A stretch of DNA of 64,000 bases from an uncultured Poribacteria bacterium (GTDB lineage: Bacteria; Poribacteria; WGA-4E; WGA-3G). The position numbers and the translations under genes were made by a program. A model generated the notes under the pieces. That model was given only the letters and a program-made list of their open reading frames with translations. It did no database searches and was not told the DNA's origin. Shown piece by piece: positions 44,406 to 53,100 of this stretch (positions are counted from its first letter, which is position 1; each line of letters begins with the position of its first letter). Where the stretch lies: positions 2,458,217 to 2,522,216 of the forward strand of contig OX639992.1 of assembly GCA_951828515.1 (NCBI GenBank). Reading direction: 5' to 3'.

Positions 44406-44449
44406 TTGACTTTTATCTCTATTTTTTGTATAATTAGTCTTGTAACGAC
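44406..44449 (+). promoter_or_regulatory. Array promoter and dyad, gene at 44690
   Basis: TTGACT (44406-44411), 17 nt, TATAAT (44429-44434), TA, then GTCTT-GTA-ACGAC (44437-44449). It is nearly identical to the unit before the 40433 gene, as expected for a tandem duplicate. Confidence 0.8.
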
Positions 44450-44560
44450 AATATATAATATTTTTCAATTTATAATAAATTGACTTGACAGGATTTATAT
44501 ATGGACGCGGCGTTTTTTTCTTAAGCGTCAACTGAATGTGTATGTGTTGTTTGGAAACAT

Positions 44561-44621
44561 GGAGGACTGGAAGATAGGGGACATGGCGTTGCCGCCAGGC
44601 TTCCTTCGCTTCCAGTCTTCC
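44561..44621 (+). promoter_or_regulatory. Long hairpin in the leader of the 44690 gene
   Basis: GGAGGACTGGAAG (44561-44573) pairs with CTTCCAGTCTTCC (44609-44621). It is the duplicate of 40304-40364. Confidence 0.6.
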
Positions 44622-44689
44622 TGAGAACCTGACATTAGATTTCTAATATTGTTGAACGAACCTATTTTACCTTTATAAGGAGAAAAAAA

Positions 44690-47600
44690 ATGAGACGCTT
44701 TTACGCGATTTTAGCAATTTCCCTATCCTTGATGTATTGGCTTCCGATGGTTTCCGTTGGACAGGACGATGCCGATGTGACTTCCCCGGATGTCAGTATT
44801 TCTATACCCGCAGGTGTTCAAACCGGTGCGTTTGATGTAACGATCACGTTCACAGAGGCGGTCTCCGGCTTTGAGCAAGCCGACCTGACGCTTTCCGGGA
44901 CAGCAGAGGTGAGCATCACGGCATGGGCGACGACAGACGACACCGTCTTTACCGCCACGATCACACCCACGACGGGGGGTGCAGTGGAGGTGAGTATTGC
45001 CGCAGACGTTGCGACGGATGCCGCAGACAATAACAATACTGCCTCCGGGACACAGACTATCGGTGTGGATCTCTCTGAGACCTGGATGCCAGATGAAACC
45101 CTTAGGCAGGTTGTCCGAGGGTATATCGGGGACCCAATCACTAAGGCGGACATGGTAGATATATCGCGGCTAGATGGCTTTAATAGTAGGATAGCGGATC
45201 TCACAGGACTGGAATATGCCACGAACCTTCAGCAGGCATTGCTGTCATGGAATTCGATAAGCGACGTGACGCCACTTTCTAACTTGACCAGCCTTTTGGA
45301 GTTATGGCTTTTTGACAACTCAATCAGCGATGTCAGCCCCCTCTCTAACTTGACAAACCTTGAGTTGTTATTTCTTGATAGGAATCCGATTTTGGATACG
45401 TCTCCGCTTTATGATCTTTTGTCGGCGAATGGCGGCAGTATTATAGATATTGACATAACCGTGTCTCAATATGCGCCGTGGGATGTCAATGAGGACGATG
45501 TAGTGGATGCCAGCGATTTCGCACTCGTTACTGCCGCCTTAGGACAAAGTGGTGGTGCCATTCTGAATCTCCGGACGGATGTCAACGGCGATGGCACTGT
45601 GGATCCTAATGACTTGGCACTGATCACCGAGAACCTTTCGGTTTCAGATACGGTTGCACCGGACGTCAGTATTTCTGTGCCAGAAGACGTTCAGAACGGG
45701 GAGTTTGATGTAACAATCACGTTCACGGAGTCGGTCTCCGACTTTGCGCAAGCCGACCTGACGGTCTCTGGGACAGCGACTGCGAGCGTCACGGCGTGGG
45801 TGCATGTAAACGACACCACCTTTACCGCGACGATTACACCGACGACGGATGGTGATGTGGAGGTGAGTGTTGCCGCAGACGTTGCGAAGGATGCCGCCAG
45901 TAACAGCAATACGGCTTCGGAAACACAGACCGTCACCGTAGATATGACACCACCGGACGTCAGTATTTCTGTGCCAGAAGGTTCACAGAACACTCTGTTT
46001 GATGTAACAATCACGTTCACGGAGTCGGTGTCCGACTTTGACCAAGCAGACCTTATGGTCTCCGGGACAGCGACTGCGAGCGTCACGGTATGGTTGCCTG
46101 TAAATGACACCACCTTTACCGCGACGATTACACCGACGACGGATGGTGATGTGGAGGTGAGTGTTGCTGCAGACGTTGCGACGGATGCCGCCGGCAACAA
46201 CAACACGGCTTCCGACACACAAACCATCACCGTAGATATGACACCACCGGACGTCAGTATTTCTGCGCCACGTGGTGCTCAAAACAGTGCGTTTGACGTG
46301 ACGATTACCTTCACGGAGGCAGTTTCAGACTTTGAGCAGTCCGACTTGACACTTTCAGGGACGGCGACAGCGAGCATTACGGCATGGACAACGACGGATA
46401 ACACCGTCTTTACCGCCACGATTACACCGACGACGGGCGGAGGTGTGAATTCGAGCGTTGCCGCAGGTGTCGCCACCGATGCCGCAGGCAATAACAATAC
46501 TGCCGCTGAGGTACTGACTGTCGATGTAGATATGATACCACCGGACGTTAGCATTTCTGTGCCAGAAGGTTCACACAACACTCCGTTTGATGTAACCATT
46601 ACGTTTACGGAGTTGGTGTTCGGCTTTGAGGAGGCGGATTTATCGGTCTCCGAGACGGCAGCAGAGACGACTACAGATGATGCGTCCACTGGGGATGAGG
46701 CGTCGGTGGGTGAGACAGCAGTTGCCAACATTACGGCGTGGGCAACGACAGATAACACCGTCTTTACCGCCACGTTCACGCCGACGGCGAACGGGACACT
46801 GACGCTCAGCGTTGCGGCGGGTGTTGCGACAGATGCCGCCGGTAACGCCAACACGGCTTCCGAGACACAGACTGCGACCATAGCCGTCCAAGCGGAAACC
46901 GAAACAGTCGAAGCGTTAGAGGTCTGGATGCCGGATGAAGACCTCAGAAACGTGATCAGAGGGAAAGTCGGGGCCCCAATCACCAAGGCGAAAGTGCGAG
47001 AAATGACGACGCTAATGGTTGTCAATCAGACCGCGATAGAGAATCTCAAGGGGTTGGAATATGCCACCAGCCTGACTGTGTTCTATCTTGGAAGCAGTTC
47101 GATAAGCGACCTGAACCCGCTTAAAGACTTGACCACTCTCACTCACTTATACCTGGGAAACAGTTCGGTAAGCGACCTGAACCCGCTTGCAAACTTGACG
47201 AACCTGGTTTTGTTATATCTGGAAGAGTGTGAGATAAGCGACCTGAGTGGGCTATCAACTCTGACGAGCCTTGGTAACTTAAGTCTGAATAATAATAAGA
47301 TAAGCGATCCGAGTGGGCTTGCGAACTTGACGAGCCTGACGCAGTTAAACCTGGGAAAGAATTCGATAAGCGACCTGAGTAAGGTCCCAACCCTATCGAA
47401 CCTGCACACGTTAAGGCTGTCAAGTAATAAGATAAGCGCCCTGACTGGGTTCCCAACCCTGACGAGCCTGCAGAATTTGTATCTGGAAAAGAATTCGATA
47501 AGCGCCCTGACTGGGCTACCAGCTCTGACGAGCCTGAAGGTGTTATATCTGGAAGAGAATTCGATAAGCGGCCTGAGCGGGCTTAACGGCTTGACGAGTC

Positions 47601-48562
47601 TGACATCGTTATATCTGAAAAAGAATTCGGTAAGCGACCTGACTGGGCTTGAAGGCGTGACGAGCCTGAAACGGTTATATCTGGAAGAGAATTCGGTAAG
47701 CGACGTGAGTCCGCTTGAGGACTTAACGAGCCTGACGCGGTTAAGTCTGAAAAGTAATTCGGTAGAGGACGTAAGTTATCTTTCTGAGTTGACGAACCTG
47801 ACGGGGTTATTTCTTAAGGGCAATCCGATTTCGGATACGTCTCCGCTTTATGACCTCTTGTCGGCGAATGATGGCAGCATTATCCATATTGACATAGCCG
47901 TGGCTCAATATGCGCCGTGGGATGTCAATAAGGATGGGAGTGTGGATGCCAGCGATGTGGCACTCGTCACCGCCGCCATAGGACAAAGTGGAGCGGACAT
48001 ATTGAATTCCCGCACGGATGTCAACAGGGATGGCACCGTGGATAATGATGACCTGACGCTTGTCACCGATAACCTTGATGCGGATGATGCGGCGGCACCG
48101 TTGGCGATGGGGGGTATAGCGTCCCTGTTGGATCAGGCAACGTTGGATAAGTTGGATCCAACAGCGCTGGCAGCCCAACTCGACATCTTGCGTGCCAAAA
48201 GCGATGGTTCTCTGAAATACCTACGTGCGATTGCGTTGCTTGAGAGCATGTTAGCGGCACTGCGTCCCGTCGAGACGTTGCTATTGGCGAATTATCCGAA
48301 TCCGTTCAATCCTGAGACGTGGCTCCCGTATCACTTAGCGAATGCCAGCGATGTCGTCATCACGATCTATGATGCGCGTGGCACTGTTGTGCGGCGTTTG
48401 GAGCTCGGTCATCAGCGTGAAGGGTACTACACGAGTCGTGCCCGTGCGGCGTATTGGGATGGTCGCAACCATACCGGTGAACGCGTGGCGAGCGGTGTCT
48501 ATTTCTACCAGTTGGAGGCAGACGATATGTCCCTCCTGCGCAAGATGGTCATCCTGAAGTAG
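44690..48562 (+). CDS. Secreted Ig-like / LRR / dockerin protein 6 (1290 aa), tandem copy of protein 5
   Basis: It has the same domain order as the 40433 gene: Ig; LRR block 1 from about residue 132; dockerin; four Ig; long LRR block 2; dockerin; YPNPFNPETW domain. Most of the Ig region and LRR block 2 are almost identical to that copy. Two parts differ sharply. LRR block 1 with its dockerin (residues about 132-330) has many changed surface residues. The stretch before the C-terminal domain (LLDQATLDKLDPTALAAQLD) replaces LLDRATLESLDPEVITVQLS. Blockwise divergence inside a recent duplicate is better explained by gene conversion or module exchange than by uniform drift. The product is probably a secreted binding protein. 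The ligand is unknown. Confidence 0.9.
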   Translation: MRRFYAILAISLSLMYWLPMVSVGQDDADVTSPDVSISIPAGVQTGAFDVTITFTEAVSGFEQADLTLSGTAEVSITAWATTDDTVFTATITPTTGGAVEVSIAADVATDAADNNNTASGTQTIGVDLSETWMPDETLRQVVRGYIGDPITKADMVDISRLDGFNSRIADLTGLEYATNLQQALLSWNSISDVTPLSNLTSLLELWLFDNSISDVSPLSNLTNLELLFLDRNPILDTSPLYDLLSANGGSIIDIDITVSQYAPWDVNEDDVVDASDFALVTAALGQSGGAILNLRTDVNGDGTVDPNDLALITENLSVSDTVAPDVSISVPEDVQNGEFDVTITFTESVSDFAQADLTVSGTATASVTAWVHVNDTTFTATITPTTDGDVEVSVAADVAKDAASNSNTASETQTVTVDMTPPDVSISVPEGSQNTLFDVTITFTESVSDFDQADLMVSGTATASVTVWLPVNDTTFTATITPTTDGDVEVSVAADVATDAAGNNNTASDTQTITVDMTPPDVSISAPRGAQNSAFDVTITFTEAVSDFEQSDLTLSGTATASITAWTTTDNTVFTATITPTTGGGVNSSVAAGVATDAAGNNNTAAEVLTVDVDMIPPDVSISVPEGSHNTPFDVTITFTELVFGFEEADLSVSETAAETTTDDASTGDEASVGETAVANITAWATTDNTVFTATFTPTANGTLTLSVAAGVATDAAGNANTASETQTATIAVQAETETVEALEVWMPDEDLRNVIRGKVGAPITKAKVREMTTLMVVNQTAIENLKGLEYATSLTVFYLGSSSISDLNPLKDLTTLTHLYLGNSSVSDLNPLANLTNLVLLYLEECEISDLSGLSTLTSLGNLSLNNNKISDPSGLANLTSLTQLNLGKNSISDLSKVPTLSNLHTLRLSSNKISALTGFPTLTSLQNLYLEKNSISALTGLPALTSLKVLYLEENSISGLSGLNGLTSLTSLYLKKNSVSDLTGLEGVTSLKRLYLEENSVSDVSPLEDLTSLTRLSLKSNSVEDVSYLSELTNLTGLFLKGNPISDTSPLYDLLSANDGSIIHIDIAVAQYAPWDVNKDGSVDASDVALVTAAIGQSGADILNSRTDVNRDGTVDNDDLTLVTDNLDADDAAAPLAMGGIASLLDQATLDKLDPTALAAQLDILRAKSDGSLKYLRAIALLESMLAALRPVETLLLANYPNPFNPETWLPYHLANASDVVITIYDARGTVVRRLELGHQREGYYTSRARAAYWDGRNHTGERVASGVYFYQLEADDMSLLRKMVILK

Positions 48563-48582
48563 GTACGCCTCCCCCGGTCCCG

Positions 48583-48606
48583 GTAGGTGCGGTTTTCAAC
48601 CGCACC
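48583..48606 (+). repeat. 3' REP of the 44690 gene
   Basis: GTAG plus hairpin GTGCGGTT-loop-AACCGCAC begins 21 nt after the stop (AAGTAGGTACG). ATAGGTGTCAATTTA follows. A second hairpin without GTAG is at 48988-49008. Confidence 0.83.
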
Positions 48607-48645
48607 ATAGGTGTCAATTTAAGAAAAATATGTCCGTCGTGGCAG

Positions 48646-48892
48646 CGTAGGTTGGGTAGAACGGATTCCATCAAATCCCGAAAAAGTCATAAAAAAATGA
48701 AGTCTCGCCAGACACGCTATATCCATCAGATACCGAGTGAAACCCAACGCATTTGTTGTGAAGTTCGCGGGATTCTAACGCTATAAAGTTGGGTTTCCCT
48801 ATGGTCTTGAGAGTATATCAGCGTCTATCAGATTTCAGGTGTGTTTGGAACACCGATGTTCGCCTTCTCAAGACCGTTCAACCCAACCTACG
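48646..48892. mobile_element. 247-bp MITE family, copy C
   Basis: The inverted ends CGTAGGTTGGGTAGAACGG and CCGTTCAACCCAACCTACG have one mismatch. The interior and right flank are very close to copy B, including the same length. No protein is encoded. Confidence 0.82.
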
Positions 48893-49297
48893 GGCGCACT
48901 GTCCTTGGGTTAAGCCCGGTTCGGTTAGGAAACCGAACCTACCGGTCTTGGTCTGCGACAGTTGTTTTTTCTAAAATTGACACCCATGGTGCGGTTTTCA
49001 ACCGCACCGAACTCAGCCCCCGGTCCCGGTAGGTGCGGTTTGATGAAGATTAAGAATTCAATCGGGTAATGTAGGTGTTCATTGTCTGAATCAGGATTTT
49101 CAGGATTCAAGGATTTTCAGGATTGGATGTCCTTGTTGACTGAAATCTGCCCTCATAGAATTACCGAAATATTTATTGAAACTTCATGTAACCGCACCGG
49201 ATAGGGTTATGGGCTTACCGCTCTATTTTATGAAACGTCAGGAGCCTGCCCTGGATTCTGGGGGATCGGTTGTTTTGAAGTCTTTGTGGTTTTTGGT

Positions 49298-50021
49298 TAT
49301 AGTAGAGCCCGTAATTACTTATACACCCGTAGGAGAAGAGTCGGGAATCGGAGTTCCCTCCTACAGTAGGAGAAGAGTCGGGAATCGGAGTTCCCTCCTA
49401 CAGGGTTGATGAAGCAGGACGCGGGTTTTTGAAAATGTAAACTTATTTTCGGATTTTACTATAAAAGTCGGGCGCAGTTTCAAACAGTGAAGAAACACCC
49501 CAGCAAAAACCCTACCGGATCTTGGGTCGCAGAAGTCTCTATGGTTTTTGGATAAAAATCTTATACACCCGTAGGAGAAGAGTCGGGAATCGGAGTTCCC
49601 TCCTACAGTAGGAGAAGAGTCGGGAATCGGAGTTCCCTCCTACAGTAGGAGAAGAGTCGGGAATCGGAGTTCCCTCCTACAGGGTTGATGAAGCAGGACG
49701 CGGGTTTTTGAAAATGTAAACTTATTTTCGGATTTTACTATAAAAGTCGGGCGCAGTTTCAAACAGTGAAGAAACACCCCAGCAAAAACCCTACCGGATC
49801 TTGGGTCGCAGAAGTCTCTATGGTTTTTGGATAAAAATCTTATACACCCGTAGGAGAAGAGTCGGGAATCGGAGTTCCCTCCTACAGTAGGAGAAGAGTC
49901 GGGAATCGGAGTTCCCTCCTACAGTAGGAGAAGAGTCGGGAATCGGAGTTCCCTCCTACAGGGTTGATGAAGCAGGACGCGGGTTTTTGAAAATGTAAAC
50001 TTATTTTCGGATTTTACTATA
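49298..50021. repeat. Higher-order array of a 37-bp palindromic repeat inside TATAGTA-type arms
   Basis: A 37-bp unit, GTAGGAGAAGAGTCGGGAAT then CGGAGTTCCCTCCTACA, occurs eight times in clusters of two (49329-49402), three (49571-49681) and three (49850-49960). The clusters sit in a 279-bp super-repeat (the first is one unit shorter) with GGGTTGATGAAGCAGGACGC...TTTTACTATA. Each unit starts with GTAG and folds through GTAGGAG/CTCCTAC and GGGA/TCCC. There are no unique spacers, so it is not CRISPR. It fills most of the 1.6-kb spacer before the 2281-residue gene. Confidence 0.85.
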
Positions 50022-50107
50022 AAAGTCGGGCGCAGTTTCAAACAGCGCCTAGTTATAAGGTGTCGAATTAACGTTAAAGTCTACCAGAGTTACGCTCTAT
50101 ACGTTTC

Positions 50108-50126
50108 GGGCATTTCTCCAATGCCC
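50108..50126 (+). other. Hairpin upstream of the 50158 gene
   Basis: GGGCATT-TCTCC-AATGCCC is a perfect 7-bp stem located 32 nt before the start codon. It lies close to the IS200/IS605-like end at 50173 and may be part of the same remnant or a leader element. Confidence 0.5.
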
Positions 50127-50157
50127 AGGAACACTATCCGTAAAAGGGGGATTCAGA

Positions 50158-53100
50158 ATGACTCGCAGAGAATCCCACGACTTTAGGCGTGGGAGTGTCA
50201 AAGGTTTCCGCATATTTTGTGCCATCTTCATACTCCTCTGCAGCGGGGCGACCCTTGCCGAAGCACAGGGAGTCGATCTGACAGTAACTATTACGGATGT
50301 ACCAGACGGGACGCAGAACGGCGCGTTTTCTGTGACAATCACATTTTCAGAGGCGGTCTCCGGTTTTGAGGCAGCCGACATAGCTACCAACGACCTCGCA
50401 ACTGTTACAAGTTTGGAGAGTACTGACGATACAGTATATATAGCGGAAATCACACCCAATGAGGGTGCTGCTGGGGATGTGATTTTTTCCGTCCCCGAAA
50501 ATGTTGCCAAACCCGCAGCTGCTGCCCTGGGGACGCTGGATAACAATATCGCCTCCCAAGAACATACTGTTCCCGTAGATAGGGTGCTACCGGAAGTCGT
50601 GCCGATTCCTGATTTACCGACAACCCCGCAAAAGGATGAGTTCTCTGTTACGATCACGTTTACTGAAGTCGTCAAGGATTTTGCGGCATCGGACATTATT
50701 TTCAGTGGTGATGATCCACCCGCGACAGTGAAAGAGGTGACTGCTGACTCGAGCACTACGGAGACTATAGGCGATGATGACTATACCCTCACGTATACAG
50801 CGACGATCACACCCACTGCTGGCAAGGAAGGCGATGTAACCCTCGAAGTCGTTGCCAGTGCTGTGACGGATGCCGCCGGAAATGCGAATACCGCCTTTAC
50901 AGCCACGGATTCGGTGCGTATAGACACGATACCCCCGACGGTCGCAGTGAGCGGCTTGCCGGATGGCGAGCAGAAGGCTGCGTTTGACGTGACGATCACG
51001 TTCTCTGAAGATGTGACGGGGTTTGGTACAGATGACATCTCGGTCAGCGGAGAGGCGACGGCGACTGGGATATCCGGGAGTGGGAAGGACTACACGGCGA
51101 CGATCACACCCACTGCCGGCAAGGAAGACGATATAACCCTCCACGTCGCAGCGAATGGCGTGGAAGATAATGCCGGTAATGGCAATACCGCCTCGGTGGT
51201 AACACCTCAGATTCATATAGACACGATACTGCCGACAGTCGCGAGTATCGTTGTCCCGGAGGACGAGGAAAACGATGCCTTCGACATCACCCTCACGTTC
51301 TCTGAACCCGTCAAGGACTTTGAAGCCTCCGATATTGAATTGATTTTCAGTAATGGTGATGATGCAGTAGCGACGGTGACAGCACTGACTGAGGATTCAA
51401 GCACCACAGAGACCATAGGGGGTGATGCCTATACGCGCACGTATACAGCGACGATCACACCCACTGCTGGCAAGGAAGGCGATGTAACCCTCGAAGTCGT
51501 TGCAAGTGCTGTGACGGATGCCGCCGGAAATGCGAATACCACCTTTACAGCCGCGGATTCGGTGCGTATAGACACGATACCCCCGACGGTCGCAGTGAGC
51601 GGCTTGCCGGATGGCGAGCAGAAGGCTGCGTTTGACGTGACGATCACGTTCTCTGAAGATGTGACGGGGTTTGATACAGATGACATCTCGGTCAGCGGAG
51701 AGGCGACGGCGACTGGGATATCCGGGAGTGGGAAGGACTACACGGCGACGATCACACCGACCGACGGGAAGGAAGGCGATGTAACCCTCGAAGTCGTTGC
51801 CAGTGCTGTGACGGATGCCGCCGGAAATGCGAATACCGCTTTTACAGCCACGGATTCGGTGCGTATAGACACGATACCCCCGACGGTCGCAGTGAGCGAC
51901 TTGCCGGATGGCGAGCAGAAGGCTGCGTTTGACGTGACGATCACGTTCTCTGAAGATGTGACGGGGTTTGATACAGATGACATCTCGGTCAGCGGAGAGG
52001 CGACGGCGACTGGGATATCCGGGAGTGGGAAGGACTACACGGCGACGATCACACCCACTGCCGGCAAGGAAGACGATATAACCCTCCACGTCGCAGCGAA
52101 TGGCGTGGAAGATAATGCCGGTAATGGCAATACCGCCTCGGCAGTAACACCTCAGATTCATATAGACACGATACCGCCGACAGTCGCGAGTATCGTTGTC
52201 CCGGAGGACGAGGAAAACGATGCCTTCGACATCACCCTCACGTTCTCTGAACCCGTCAAGGACTTTGAAGCCTCCGATATTGAATTGATTTTCAGTAATG
52301 GTGATGATGCAGTAGCGACGGTGACAGCACTGACTGAGGATTCAAGCACCACAGAGACCATAGGGGGTGATGCCTATACGCGCACGTATACAGCGACGAT
52401 CACACCCACTGCTGGCAAGGAAGGCGATGTAACCCTCGAAGTCGTTGCAAGTGCTGTGACGGATGCCGCCGGAAATGCGAATACCGCCTTTACAGCCACG
52501 GATTCGGTGCATGTAGACACAATCGCCCCAACCGTCGAGATTAGCGGTGTGCCAGATATAGAAAAGAACGTTGCGTTTGACTTGACGATAACGTTCTCTG
52601 AAGAAGTCAACGGTTTTCAGGTGCCAGCCGACCTAACGGTCACGGGACCTGCGGAGGCGAGTCTGAAGTCCGGTGCTGCTGGCGGTGCCGTCTATATCGT
52701 GACGATCACACCCGCTGATGAGAAGGAAGGCGATGTGACTGTTCAAGTCAAGGCAGGTGCCGTCCAAGATATCGCACTGAATGCTAACACGGATGCCTCA
52801 GAAGTAACAGATTCGGTTCACGTAGACACAATCGCTCCGACAGTCGCCATTAGTGGAACACCCACGACAGAGCAAAAAGATGCGTTTGATTTGACGATCA
52901 CGTTCTCTGAAGCGGTCAACGGCTTTGAAGTGCCTGCCGACCTAACGGTCACGGGCCCTGCGGGTGCGAGTTTGAAGTCCGGCACTGCTGGTGATACCGT
53001 CTATGTCGTGACGATCACACCTGACGCTGCACAGGAAGGCGATGTGACCGTCCAAGTCAAAGCAAGTGCTGTCCAAGATGCCGCACTGAATGCGAATACG

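Noticed and set aside
49329-49960. Possible CRISPR array (37-bp repeats)
   Set aside because: The units are directly adjacent or separated by identical long sequence. There are no unique spacers and no cas genes.
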